From Natrinema pallidum DSM 3751 (GTDB lineage Archaea > Halobacteriota > Halobacteria > Halobacteriales > Natrialbaceae), in the NCBI RefSeq assembly GCF_000337615.1, contig NZ_AOII01000020.1, forward strand, positions 75,847 through 115,099: a stretch of DNA of 39,253 nt, written 5' to 3'. The stretch's first letter is position 1. Every line of letters begins with the position of its first letter. Below, piece by piece: positions 1 through 8,279 of the stretch. Under the pieces are notes generated by a model. It did not search any database, was not told the DNA's origin, and was given only the letters and a program-made list of their open reading frames with translations. The position numbers were made by a program, and so were the translations under genes.

Positions 1-10
1 GTTGCAGGTG

Positions 11-83
11 GCCCGGGTGGTGTAGTGGCCCATCATACAACCCTGTCACGGTTGTGACGCGGGTTCAAATCCCGCCTCGGGCG
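11..83 (+). tRNA. tRNA-Asp (anticodon GTC)
   Basis: A full cloverleaf can be folded. The 7-bp acceptor stem pairs 11-17 with 76-82 (one G-T pair), with discriminator G83. The anticodon stem pairs 38-42 with 50-54 around a 7-nt loop, giving anticodon GTC at 45-47. The T arm is 59-63/71-75 with loop TTCAAAT. CCA is not encoded, so it must be added after transcription. No intron is present. A decayed second copy of the 3' end lies 138 bp downstream, which suggests this tRNA served as an integration site. Confidence 0.97.
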
Positions 84-109
84 CTTCTTCCGCGATCAAC
101 TTCGACAAG
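62..109 (+). repeat. Direct repeat copy 1: tRNA-Asp 3' end plus flank (att-like)
   Basis: This 48-nt segment runs from the T arm of the tRNA-Asp gene into its 3' flank. It matches 200-247 at 42 of 48 positions with no gap, at an offset of exactly 138 bp. Haloarchaeal tyrosine-integrase elements usually recombine within tRNA 3' ends and leave such a duplicate, so this copy is read as the attachment site that retains the functional tRNA. Confidence 0.75.
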
Positions 110-151
110 TGCCGCGTAGCGCGTTCTCCGTGAGCGGACCCGACACACTGA

Positions 152-211
152 GGGATTCGAACCAGGGAGTGAAGCGAACGTAGTGAGCGACACGACCGTG
201 GTTCAAATCCC
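152..211. repeat. Imperfect inverted repeat derived from a tRNA T arm
   Basis: Positions 152-164 (GGGATTCGAACCA) and 199-211 (TGGTTCAAATCCC) are inverted copies with one mismatch over 13 nt. The left arm is the reverse complement of a generic tRNA T arm; the right arm is part of the decayed tRNA-Asp end. The spacer is 34 nt and rich in GAAGCGAACG/GTGAGCGA-type words. Confidence 0.6.
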
Positions 212-247
212 GACTCGGGCGCTTCTTTCACGACTAACTTCGACGAG
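200..247 (+). repeat. Direct repeat copy 2: decayed tRNA-Asp 3' end (att scar)
   Basis: This copy of 62-109 has six substitutions and contains the T loop, the 3' acceptor strand and about 27 nt of flank. The DNA before it does not fold into the 5' half of a tRNA, so it is not a second tRNA gene. No integrase lies between the copies. The 138-bp interval looks like the remnant left after loss of an element, or an old boundary of one. Confidence 0.7.
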
Positions 248-468
248 CACTGCGTCACGTGTCCCCGTCACCAGTGTAGCACCCCCGTACCGGGGTCGAG
301 TCTCGTGGCTCGTCACCGCACACACGATCGTCCGACGGTCGTGCGATCAGTCTGTAACTCGTATTTGGCTATTATGGTCGGTCGTTCGACATGGAGCAGT
401 GTGAATGCTAATCGTTTAGTATCTCGTTACGCATCCTCCGGAGAACGGGATTTTCTGGGGCGGAACAA

Positions 469-2595
469 ATGACTGGTCAAATTACTGTACTCATCGTCGA
501 TACCGACCCTCGAGTTGCCGACCTCGCCGGGGAAATGCTCGAGCGCGAGCACGACTCGATCGTCACTGAAGCGGCGACGAACGGCGCGGACGCGCTCGAG
601 TCACTCGAGCGCTACAGCGTCGACTGTATCGTCAGCGACTACGAGCTGCCGGCGATGACCGGACTCGAGTTATTAGAGCGCGTCCGCGAGGACGATCCCA
701 CCCTCCCGTTTATTCTCTTTACCGGGCGGGGACCGGAAGAGATCGCCAGTGAGGCGATCGCTGCGGGCGTAACACAGTATCTCCAGAAGGAGTCGGGCAA
801 GAAGCAGTACGCGCTGTTGGCGAATCAGATCACGAACGCCGTCGACCAGTACCGCACGCGAACGGAGCTTCGGGAGAGCGAACGACGCTACGAGCGGACG
901 CTGACGACGTTACACGAGACGACGCGGGACCTGATGCGGGCCGAAACGAAAGACGACATCTACCGGTCGGCCGTCGAAACGGCACGCGAAATTCTCGACA
1001 TCGCGGTCGCCGTGGCCTACTCGTTCGAGCCGACGGCCGGCGTTCTCGAGCACGTGGCGTCGGCGCGGAAGTCGCCCGAGTTGGGCGAGCCCGCGCCGAC
1101 GATCGAGCAGGGCGACGGGCTGGTCTGGGACGTCTTTTCGGAGGGTGAAAGTACCTACTACGAGGACGTGACACGCGAGGGGAGCGTCGAACCGGGGGAG
1201 GCGGTGAGCCGAAGCGAACTGATCGTTCCGCTCGGCACCCACGGTGTCCTGGTCGCGGGCTGTGAGGACATCGACGGGTTCGACGAGACGATGATGGAAC
1301 TGCTTCACATTCTGGCGGCCAACACCGAGGCCGCGCTGGATCGGGCCGAGCGCGAGCAGTTGCTGCGGGACCACGATCGAACGCTGACTCGGCAAAACGA
1401 AGAGCTGACACGGCTCAACCACACGAACGAGATCGTCCGCGAGATCAACCACGGCATTGCGCAGGCGTCGACGCGTGCCGCGATCGAGGAACGGGTGTGC
1501 GATCGCCTCGCCGAAACGGACCGCTACCGGTTCGCCTGGATCGCCGCGAGCGACGACGAGCCGCCCACGCCGACAACGTGGGCCGGAATCGATGCGACCT
1601 ACATCGACCGGATTCGCGACGACGGCGAGCGAGCACCCGAACTCGCGCTCGTCCGCGACACCCTCGAGGCCGGGCAGGAACGACTGGTACACGACGTGCT
1701 CGATGACGAGACGTGGCAATCGCGACGCAAGGAGGCGCTGACGTACGGCTATCAGACGGTCCTCGGCGTGCCACTGATCGCCGACGAGCGCCGGTACGGC
1801 GTGCTCGTGGTCCACGTCTCGGGGGCCGATTCGGTCGGCCAGCGCGAGCGGGCGGTACTGGCCGAACTCGGGGAAACGATCGGACACGCGATCCAATCGG
1901 TCGAGCGGACGCGGGCGATGGTGACCGACAGCCGACTCGAACTCGAACTCGACGTGGCTGATTCGCGGTTGCTGCTCAATCGGCTGTCGTCACACGTCGA
2001 CGCGGCAACCCCGATAACGCTCGAGGGCGTCGTCGACCGCGGCGAGGACGGGGTCGTCCTGTTCGTCAGCGCGCCGGCGACGGCGTCGCTCACCGGGCTC
2101 GAGGACGACTGGGCGTCGATCGAGACGTTTTCGGTCGTGTCCGAAGGCGAGGAAACGACGCTGTACGAACTGACGGTCGCGTCGACGCCGTTTCTCGACG
2201 TCCTGCGGACGTACGACGTACAGGTACGGACGGCGACGGCCGAGCGTCGAGGCTCGACGCTCGTACTCGAGGTACCACGGAGCGTCGAAACGCGGTCGGT
2301 GGTCGAGGCGATCGGCGACGAGTATCCCGAAACGGAGCTGCGGGCCAAACGGGAGACGACGCACACGCGGTCGGCGCGACGGCTCGATACCGATCTCGCG
2401 GAGCGGCTCACGGACAAGCAGTTCGAAGCGTTGCAGGCGGCTCACTACAGTGGCTTCTTCGAGTGGCCCCGCGGGAGTACGGGAGAGGACCTCGCGGACG
2501 CCCTCGGCGTATCGTCGCCGACGTACCACTATCACTTGCGAGCGGCCGAACGGAAACTCGTCGCGTTGGCGTTCGACGGCGCGTCCACGTCGTGA
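469..2595 (+). CDS. Receiver-GAF-GAF-HTH regulator, bacterioopsin-activator type
   Basis: This 708-aa protein starts with a CheY-like receiver domain (about residues 5-125) that has the acidic pair D11/D13, phospho-acceptor D57, T85 and K107. Two GAF-type sensor modules follow (about 145-290 and 320-470), with a helical linker near 300-330. A Bat-like region (about 490-640) leads to a C-terminal HTH_10 helix-turn-helix near 650-702 (TYHYHLRAAERK). The family couples a phosphorylation or ligand signal directly to transcription in haloarchaea. The start at 469 is the first ATG ahead of the receiver beta strand. No histidine kinase is adjacent, so its partner is unknown. The signal and the target genes cannot be read from the sequence. 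Confidence 0.9.
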   Translation: MTGQITVLIVDTDPRVADLAGEMLEREHDSIVTEAATNGADALESLERYSVDCIVSDYELPAMTGLELLERVREDDPTLPFILFTGRGPEEIASEAIAAGVTQYLQKESGKKQYALLANQITNAVDQYRTRTELRESERRYERTLTTLHETTRDLMRAETKDDIYRSAVETAREILDIAVAVAYSFEPTAGVLEHVASARKSPELGEPAPTIEQGDGLVWDVFSEGESTYYEDVTREGSVEPGEAVSRSELIVPLGTHGVLVAGCEDIDGFDETMMELLHILAANTEAALDRAEREQLLRDHDRTLTRQNEELTRLNHTNEIVREINHGIAQASTRAAIEERVCDRLAETDRYRFAWIAASDDEPPTPTTWAGIDATYIDRIRDDGERAPELALVRDTLEAGQERLVHDVLDDETWQSRRKEALTYGYQTVLGVPLIADERRYGVLVVHVSGADSVGQRERAVLAELGETIGHAIQSVERTRAMVTDSRLELELDVADSRLLLNRLSSHVDAATPITLEGVVDRGEDGVVLFVSAPATASLTGLEDDWASIETFSVVSEGEETTLYELTVASTPFLDVLRTYDVQVRTATAERRGSTLVLEVPRSVETRSVVEAIGDEYPETELRAKRETTHTRSARRLDTDLAERLTDKQFEALQAAHYSGFFEWPRGSTGEDLADALGVSSPTYHYHLRAAERKLVALAFDGASTS

Positions 2596-2964
2596 GACCG
2601 ACCATGGACCCCCACGGTCACGTGGACCGAGGCCCACCCGTTTCTCGACATCACGGAGACGTTCGGTCGTCCGTCGATTCCCGAGGTACACGGTCCGCTC
2701 AGCCTGCAAAAACGGACGGAACCACGACCGCTGGATTCGCCGACTCGCCGGCCCGTACTAAGTAATTAGTAGTCGTCCGTTCGTACCCACTTACTACCTA
2801 GAAGCCATATTTAACCCCCTCCAGCGTGTACCCGTAACTGGCGATCTGAGACAGACTGTCGCCACCCCCCCACCCTTTACCCACCCTTTCGACGTCCCAC
2901 TTCCCGCGAGGCACGGCCTCGTGTCTCGAGCGGGACGACTCACACCCACCGGACAGTCGAGAAG
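2596..2964. other. Intergenic region between convergent genes; no gene seen
   Basis: These 369 bp separate the 3' ends of two convergent genes. No ORF with coding character was found. An AT-rich patch at about 2758-2815 contains a TATA-like word (CATATTTAA, 2807-2815) that on the minus strand reads TTAAATATG. It has no obvious gene to serve, and C-rich runs follow near 2860-2890. Confidence 0.6.
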
Positions 2965-3735
2965 CTACTGCGAACGCGGCCGTCGAGACGGCTGCTCGAC
3001 CGTCTCCTCCCATTCGATCCAGTCGTGTTCCCAGCCGCGACGGGATTCGGCGCGTCGCTGTGCCCGTTCGCGATCCTCACGGGCCGTTCGGTCGCGCTCG
3101 ACGGCCCCCGACTGTTCGCCCTCGACTAGCAACGGAGCGAACGAAACGGGTCCGAGTCGATCGATGTCGCCGTCGGCCGAGACGGCTTCGAGTCGCTGTT
3201 GGCGGGTCCCGCGCGGGAAGACCAGTCGGCCCGCATCGGTTCGCTGATCGAGTAGCGCACGCGGCGGATCGACGGCCGCGGCCTCGAGCAGGATGCGGTC
3301 GAAGGGCGCGTACTCGGGGAGACCGTTCGCCCCATCCCGGCAGTCGACGAGGACGCCGTCGTAGCCCGCGTCGGCGAGGTTGGCCCGCGCTTCGGCGACC
3401 AGCGGCCGGGAGATGTCGACGGCGTGGACGTTCGTCTCGCCGACGAGTTCGGCCGCGACGGCCGCCGTGTACCCGACGCCGGCACCGACGATCAACACGG
3501 TCTCGTCGCCCTCGAGCGCCAGTGCCTGGAGCAAGCGAGCGACGGTACTCGGCGCGAGAACGCGAGTTCCGAGGACCTCGTGTTCGCGATCGGCATAGGC
3601 CGTTCGCTCGTCGTCGACGAACGCGTGCCGCGGGACTTCGCGCATCGCGACGGCAACGTCCTCGTCGGCGAGAACGTCCCTGGGCGGGGACTCGAGGCCG
3701 TCGACCATATCCGCTCGCAGTACCGCGGGTTCCAT
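2965..3735 (-). CDS. Protein-L-isoaspartate methyltransferase paralogue (divergent)
   Basis: This 256-aa protein has the PCMT fold order: the PRHAFVDD motif (residues 35-42), a SAM-binding glycine-rich loop (VLIVGAGVGYT), an acidic strand (HAVDIS) and the LLEAAA strand. It differs from the adjacent canonical copy in two ways. The TISAP-type motif that bears a conserved Ser/Thr in PCMT is replaced by RVLAPS, and a charged C-terminal tail of about 50 residues rich in Arg and Glu is added. It lies 54 bp after the canonical copy on the same strand and is probably cotranscribed. It may repair isoaspartate in different substrates, or it may have lost that reaction. The methyltransferase fold is clear; the activity is not. 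Confidence 0.82.
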   Translation of the reverse strand: MEPAVLRADMVDGLESPPRDVLADEDVAVAMREVPRHAFVDDERTAYADREHEVLGTRVLAPSTVARLLQALALEGDETVLIVGAGVGYTAAVAAELVGETNVHAVDISRPLVAEARANLADAGYDGVLVDCRDGANGLPEYAPFDRILLEAAAVDPPRALLDQRTDAGRLVFPRGTRQQRLEAVSADGDIDRLGPVSFAPLLVEGEQSGAVERDRTAREDRERAQRRAESRRGWEHDWIEWEETVEQPSRRPRSQ

Positions 3736-3789
3736 ACGCCAGCTATCGGGGCGGGCGTAATCAATGGCCCGCTTGCGCGGTCCGCCGGT

Positions 3790-4419
3790 CTACCCGCGCA
3801 TCCGAACGAACTGAACGCTGCCGCGGTCGGTCCGGTCGAGCGAGCCGTCCGGTCGTTTGGTCGCGTCGACGAGCGTCTGGCGGCCGACACCGATCGGCCC
3901 GAGCAACTGCCCGCCGGCACGGACCTGCTCGACGATCGGTTCGGGAACCGAAGCTACCGCGCAGGTGAAGTACGCCGCGTCGGAGGGTGCGTGCTCGGGC
4001 CATCCCTTCCGGCCATCACCGACGCGCACCGAGACATCGTCGTAGCCGAGCGCCGCGAGTCGGTCGCGCGCCTGCTCGGCCAGTTCGTCGCTGTATTCGA
4101 CGGTGTAGACGTGCGCATCGCCGACCAGTTCGGCTGTGACGGCGGCGTGATAGCCACACCCGGTGCCGATCTCGAGGACGTCGTCGCCGGGGGCGACCGC
4201 GAGCAGATCGGCCATGATCGCAACCATGTGCGGCGCGCTGATCGTCTGGCCGTCGCCGATCGGCAGCGGCCGGTCGGCGTAGGCCCTGTCCCGACGATCG
4301 GGCGGGACGAACTCGTGGCGCGGGACCGATGCCAGGGCCTCGAGAACCCGATCATCGTCGACGCGCGGCGCGACCGTCTCGACCATCCGCCGGCGCAGCG
4401 CCTCGTAGCTGTCGGACAT
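3790..4419 (-). CDS. pcm: Protein-L-isoaspartate O-methyltransferase
   Basis: This 209-aa protein matches the usual PCMT length. It shows VPRHEFVPP, the substrate/catalytic motif TISAPHM, the SAM loop LEIGTGCGYH and the acidic adenosine-binding VEYS. The enzyme transfers a methyl group from SAM to L-isoaspartyl or D-aspartyl residues of damaged proteins, starting their repair in the cytoplasm. The start at 4419 gives MSDSYEALRRRMV, the usual N-terminal helix. It is the first of two tandem paralogues on the minus strand, downstream of the zinc-finger gene with a 92-bp gap. Confidence 0.93.
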   Translation of the reverse strand: MSDSYEALRRRMVETVAPRVDDDRVLEALASVPRHEFVPPDRRDRAYADRPLPIGDGQTISAPHMVAIMADLLAVAPGDDVLEIGTGCGYHAAVTAELVGDAHVYTVEYSDELAEQARDRLAALGYDDVSVRVGDGRKGWPEHAPSDAAYFTCAVASVPEPIVEQVRAGGQLLGPIGVGRQTLVDATKRPDGSLDRTDRGSVQFVRMRG

Positions 4420-4511
4420 GGCTCGGGGGCGACTACGCGCTCGAGAACGGTAGGGTTCCGGGTGGCGCGTCCCGGGTCTCGGGGACGGTGCGGGTCGAAT
4501 GCAGGAACGGA

Positions 4512-5165
4512 TTACCAGGCCGACCAGGCGCTGCTCTGCTCGTCGTAGGCGTAGACGCGCTTGATGTCTTTCGCCAGGGCGGTGTCGCCCTCCATCTCGA
4601 ACCGGTCGCGCCGGTAGCCATCGGCGTCGCTGCGGACGACGAAGGCGTCGATCTCGAACTCGTCGTCGCCGAAGGACTCGACCGCGCCGACCTCGAACTC
4701 GTAGTCGCCGGGGACGTGGACCGTGATGCTCCGGCTGTCGTCCCGCGAGCCGTCCTGCGGGTGGACGGTGACGTTGACGCCGACGTTGTCGACCTCGCGG
4801 GTCCAGACGGTCTCGACCTGCTCCGCGGTGGCCTCCTCGACACGCTTCTGGCCGTCGAGTTCGACGCTGGTCACGCGGACCGTCGAGAGCACTTCCTCAG
4901 TCTCGAGGATGAACTCGTCGCCGACTTCGATGGTCTCGTCTTCGGCCGTGGTGACGTTCGCCGTGAAGGATTCGCCGCCCTGGGAGACGACCACGTCGAG
5001 GGTGACTTCGGGCGTGCGCTCGGGTCGCACCTTGTGGACGTGACTACACTCGCTACACCGAACGGTGAGGGTTCCGCCGCCGTCCGTCAGTACTTCGTGG
5101 ACCGTCTCGAGGTCCGGCGAGCACGACGGACAGGCCGTCGGAACGCGCTCCGGGAGATCGCTCAT
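4512..5165 (-). CDS. HVO_0476-family zinc finger protein
   Basis: This 217-aa acidic protein has an N-terminal zinc ribbon with two CxxC pairs (CPSC at residues 12-15 and CSEC at 37-40). A beta-rich body follows, with repeated short strands such as VTLDVVVSQGG and DEFILETEEVLSTVRV. I recognise it as the haloarchaeal HVO_0476 family, whose biochemical function is not known. The zinc ribbon suggests contact with nucleic acid or protein. It precedes the pcm pair on the same strand and begins with ATG at 5165, 60 bp from the end of the next gene upstream. Confidence 0.85.
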   Translation of the reverse strand: MSDLPERVPTACPSCSPDLETVHEVLTDGGGTLTVRCSECSHVHKVRPERTPEVTLDVVVSQGGESFTANVTTAEDETIEVGDEFILETEEVLSTVRVTSVELDGQKRVEEATAEQVETVWTREVDNVGVNVTVHPQDGSRDDSRSITVHVPGDYEFEVGAVESFGDDEFEIDAFVVRSDADGYRRDRFEMEGDTALAKDIKRVYAYDEQSSAWSAW

Positions 5166-5225
5166 AATCCACTGTAACGGCTACGTACCTAAAAGCCGAT
5201 TGAACCGGTCGTCGTCCCCCGCCGG

Positions 5226-5807
5226 CTAGTTCCCCTGGATCGCGTCGATGACCATCGCCGCGGCGATGATGGGTTCTTTCGGGACGGTACTGGCGTCGTC
5301 GATGACGATCTCGTAGCGGTCGCGCAGCGAGAACTGTCCCTCGATGGAGCCGACGTGACTGCCCGTCTGGTCCGTAATCTCGTACTTATGGGGGATCCAG
5401 CCGCCGAACGGAACGACGTTCCGGGCCACCGTCACCATCGCGCCACGGGAGTTGATCTCGGCCAACTTCGCTTCGGTGGTCGCGTCGCGGATTTTCCACG
5501 TGTCCTGAAGCAGCGAGTAGTCGTTGTCCAGGATCACGATGTCCTCGCCGGTCTGTGCATCCGAGAGCACGTAGTCGTTCGCGATGTCGATGATCCCGCC
5601 GGCCTTCACGGTGAATACCTCGTTGCCGTCGGCGTCGACGAAGGGGAACTTCTCTTTCACCTTCAACAGCTTCTGTTTTCCCCGTAAAACGACGTTCCCG
5701 TCGACATCGAGTGCCTTGTACTTGTTCCGAACGAACCCCTGTTCGACCGTATAGCGGTCGTCAGTGAGCTCGATCCCCTGAATGTCGTATCCCCGAGTAC
5801 CGCTCAT
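5226..5807 (-). CDS. LURP-one-related (tubby-like) protein
   Basis: The protein is 193 aa from the ATG at 5807 (MSGTRGYDIQGIELTD). An upstream TTG at 5837 would add ten residues that look non-coding (MKCYYREFGP), so the ATG is preferred. The sequence is a chain of beta-hairpins with LURP-one features: LRGKQKLLKVKEKFPFVD, then DIANDYVLSDAQTGE, WKIRDA and a hydrophobic C-terminal helix (EPIIAAAMVIDAIQG). The fold resembles phospholipid scramblases and tubby proteins. In archaea the role is unknown. There is no signal peptide. Confidence 0.83.
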   Translation of the reverse strand: MSGTRGYDIQGIELTDDRYTVEQGFVRNKYKALDVDGNVVLRGKQKLLKVKEKFPFVDADGNEVFTVKAGGIIDIANDYVLSDAQTGEDIVILDNDYSLLQDTWKIRDATTEAKLAEINSRGAMVTVARNVVPFGGWIPHKYEITDQTGSHVGSIEGQFSLRDRYEIVIDDASTVPKEPIIAAAMVIDAIQGN

Positions 5808-5926
5808 CGGTCCGAACTCACGGTAGTAACACTTCAAACCACTAGGTTATCACACAACAACGACCGATGCCGTTCCGCCAGCAACCCACGCAACGGCTCG
5901 AGAGCCCGGACCGACCGGGGCCGACA

Positions 5927-6883
5927 TCAGGCGTCGTCCGCCGTCGGCAGTTCGATAGGGGTCCCGTCGGCGACGACCGTCGGCTCGCGAAGGATGCCGT
6001 CGAGGTGGATCGGCGCTTCCGTCTCGCCCCCGATGCCCGCGTTGTCGCCGATGGCGATGTGGACGGTCCCCCCTGCCTTCTCGTCGAGGAGAACCGAGCC
6101 GACGAGATCGGTGACGGCGACGTTCGTGCCGATGCCGAGTTCCGCGAGGTTGTACGCGGCGTCGCCCACGTCTTCGGCCGCGTCCTCGACCGTCGCTCGA
6201 ATCTCGTCGTCAGAAATGGTCGTGACGAGGCCGTCCTCGACCTCGAAGGTGAGCTGCTGGTCGGACTCGAGCAGCCCGTGCGGGCGCATCGTCCCGTCGA
6301 CGACGAAGGTACCGTCGGCGGTCTCGGGACTGATGAAGACCTCCCCCGCAGGAAGGTTCGACATCTCGCCGGGGTCGTGAACGATGCCGGTGTCCGAGAG
6401 CCATTCCCGCTCGCCGATACCGAACGTGATGTCGGTTCCGGCATCGGTCGTCACGCGGATCTCGTCGGCTCCGTCGACCTGATCGCGGACCGCCGCGCAG
6501 TGGGCCGCGATCGACTCGTAATCCGCTGCCAGCCCGGTCGTGAAGACGTCCTCGGTGATCCCCGGGAGCGTCGCGACCCGCGCGCCGGCCTCGTTGGCCT
6601 CGGTGCGGGCGCGCGTGTGACTCAGGCTTTTGGTCGTCGGCGCGAGCACCACGTCGGCCCCGGCCATCGCCGCCGCCACCGGTGCCGGCGGTTCGCTGCC
6701 GTGAGTCTCGCCCGGCGGATATCGAACGATCACGGCATCGTCGGTGATCTCGCTCGCTACGTCGTAGATCGCCGTCCCGATCGGTTCGCGTTTGTCGTCG
6801 GTGACGACTGCACACGACTCTCCCGACTCGAGGCCCAGACACTGGCGGACCGCCGTCTCCGCCGCGGCTCGAAGTGGTGCCAT
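5927..6883 (-). CDS. Aminopeptidase, M29 (AmpS/thermophilic) family-like
   Basis: The ATG at 6883 gives 318 aa and begins with an amphipathic helix (MAPLRAAAETAVRQCLGL). The longer reading frame to 6967 adds a basic, non-haloarchaeal-looking stretch and was rejected. M29 metal ligands can be matched: E181 in NLPAGEVFISP, E248 in AELGIG, H275 in HIAIGD, and H293 with D295 in IHLD. These enzymes remove N-terminal residues from peptides using two divalent metals in the cytoplasm. At 318 aa the protein is shorter than bacterial AmpS (about 410 aa), with the N-terminal domain reduced. The tyrosine expected near H275+7 is not evident, so catalysis should not be assumed. Confidence 0.82.
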   Translation of the reverse strand: MAPLRAAAETAVRQCLGLESGESCAVVTDDKREPIGTAIYDVASEITDDAVIVRYPPGETHGSEPPAPVAAAMAGADVVLAPTTKSLSHTRARTEANEAGARVATLPGITEDVFTTGLAADYESIAAHCAAVRDQVDGADEIRVTTDAGTDITFGIGEREWLSDTGIVHDPGEMSNLPAGEVFISPETADGTFVVDGTMRPHGLLESDQQLTFEVEDGLVTTISDDEIRATVEDAAEDVGDAAYNLAELGIGTNVAVTDLVGSVLLDEKAGGTVHIAIGDNAGIGGETEAPIHLDGILREPTVVADGTPIELPTADDA

Positions 6884-7118
6884 ACCGTAACGTCGGGCAA
6901 GCGGGCCGATATGTCTTCCCTTCGACCGCGCCCGCAAGCGTTCCGAACTGGAACGCGGGGCCACCATCGCGGTTCCGCACCACGGGACCGTCGGCGAGGT
7001 AGGTTCGAGGGTGTCCCCCGAAACCGCCCTCGAGAGCGATCGAAAACTCCGATCCGAGTAAACATCGGCTGACAGGGCTCGAAACGATTATCCCGCTCGG
7101 TGGTCCACTCCCGAGCAT

Positions 7119-8132
7119 ATGCAACAGGTCGCCATCAACGGCTACGGCACGATCGGCAAGCGCGTCGCGGACGCGGTCCGGCAACAGCCCGACATGGAAG
7201 TACTGGGCGTCGCCAAGACGCGTCCGAACTTCGAGGCCGAGACGGCTATCGACAAGGGGTTCCCGCTCTACGCCGCCGTCGAAGAGCGCGAGGAATTGTT
7301 CGCCGAGGCCGGCCTCGAGATTGCAGGCCCGGTCGAGGACCTCGTGGCCGAGGCCGACGTCGTCGTCGACGCCACGCCGTCGGGGATCGGCGCGCAGAAC
7401 AAGGCCCTCTACGAGGAGTACGACACGCCCGCGCTCTATCAGGGCGGCGAGGACGCCGACCTCGTCGACGTGAGTTTCAACGCGCGCTCGAACTTCGAAG
7501 ACGCCGTCGACGCCGACCACGTGCGCGTCGTCTCCTGTAACACGACCGGACTCTCGCGGGTCATCGCCCCCCTGCGCGAGGAGTACGGCGTCGAGAAAGT
7601 CCGTGCGACGCTCGTCCGTCGTGGCGGCGACCCCGGGCAGTCCGATCGCGGCCCGATCAATGACATCCTCCCGAACCCGGTGACGATCCCGTCTCACCAC
7701 GGCCCGGACGTCGAGACCATCTTCCCCGACCTGGACATCGACACGCTCGGGATGAAGGTGCCCGCGACGCTGATGCACATGCACAGTCTGAACGTCACCC
7801 TGGAGGAAGACGTCGACGCTGCGGAGGTCCGTGACCTGTTCGCCGACGAGTCGCGCCTGTTCTTGATCCCCGAGCGCATGAACATCGACGGCAGCGGGAC
7901 ACTCAAAGAGTACGCGCTGGACGCCGGCCGCCCCCGTGGCGACCTCTGGGAGAACTGTCTCTGGGCGGAGTCCATCTCGACCGAGGGCCGGGACTTCTAC
8001 TGCTTCCAGGGCATCCACCAGGAGAGCGACGTCGTGCCGGAGAACGTCGACGCCATCCGCGCCGTGACCGGCGCTGCCGACGCCGAGGAGAGCATCGCAA
8101 CGACCGACGAGGCGCTCGGTATCGGACTCTGA
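7119..8132 (+). CDS. gap: Glyceraldehyde-3-phosphate dehydrogenase, archaeal type II
   Basis: This 337-aa protein has the type II archaeal GAPDH layout. The Rossmann loop GYGTIG is at residues 8-13, the catalytic Cys140 lies in [11 protein letters not shown], and [12 protein letters not shown] holds conserved histidines. It interconverts glyceraldehyde-3-phosphate and 1,3-bisphosphoglycerate with NAD(P). In haloarchaea the archaeal-type enzyme is generally linked to gluconeogenesis, with a bacterial-type enzyme used for glycolysis. The length is normal and the start at ATG 7119 is clear. A TATA-like GATTATCC about 30 nt upstream (7086-7093) fits a leaderless or nearly leaderless mRNA. Confidence 0.95.
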   Translation: MQQVAINGYGTIGKRVADAVRQQPDMEVLGVAKTRPNFEAETAIDKGFPLYAAVEEREELFAEAGLEIAGPVEDLVAEADVVVDATPSGIGAQNKALYEEYDTPALYQGGEDADLVDVSFNARSNFEDAVDADHVRVVSCNTTGLSRVIAPLREEYGVEKVRATLVRRGGDPGQSDRGPINDILPNPVTIPSHHGPDVETIFPDLDIDTLGMKVPATLMHMHSLNVTLEEDVDAAEVRDLFADESRLFLIPERMNIDGSGTLKEYALDAGRPRGDLWENCLWAESISTEGRDFYCFQGIHQESDVVPENVDAIRAVTGAADAEESIATTDEALGIGL

Positions 8133-8279
8133 CAGCGGTCCGCCGATCGGGACCGATCCGTTTCACGCCGTTCGAGGCACCGCTCCGCCGTCGTTCGGTT
8201 TCGACGCGAACCGGCGACGCGATCCGGATCGTATAGCGACGACAGAAAGTTTTTGCCACGGGATACCCTAGGGACCTCC

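Noticed and set aside
200-220. Possible second tRNA at the copy of the tRNA-Asp end
   Set aside because: The DNA before it does not supply the 5' acceptor strand, D arm or anticodon arm.
183-404. Plus-strand ORF of 73 aa across the att scar
   Set aside because: Basic and hydrophobic composition unlike haloarchaeal proteins, and it runs through the tRNA-derived repeat.
6210-8018. Minus-strand ORF of 602 aa opposite GAPDH
   Set aside because: It is antisense to the strongly supported GAPDH gene and overlaps the aminopeptidase in another frame; Arg-rich low-complexity ending typical of GC-rich shadow frames.
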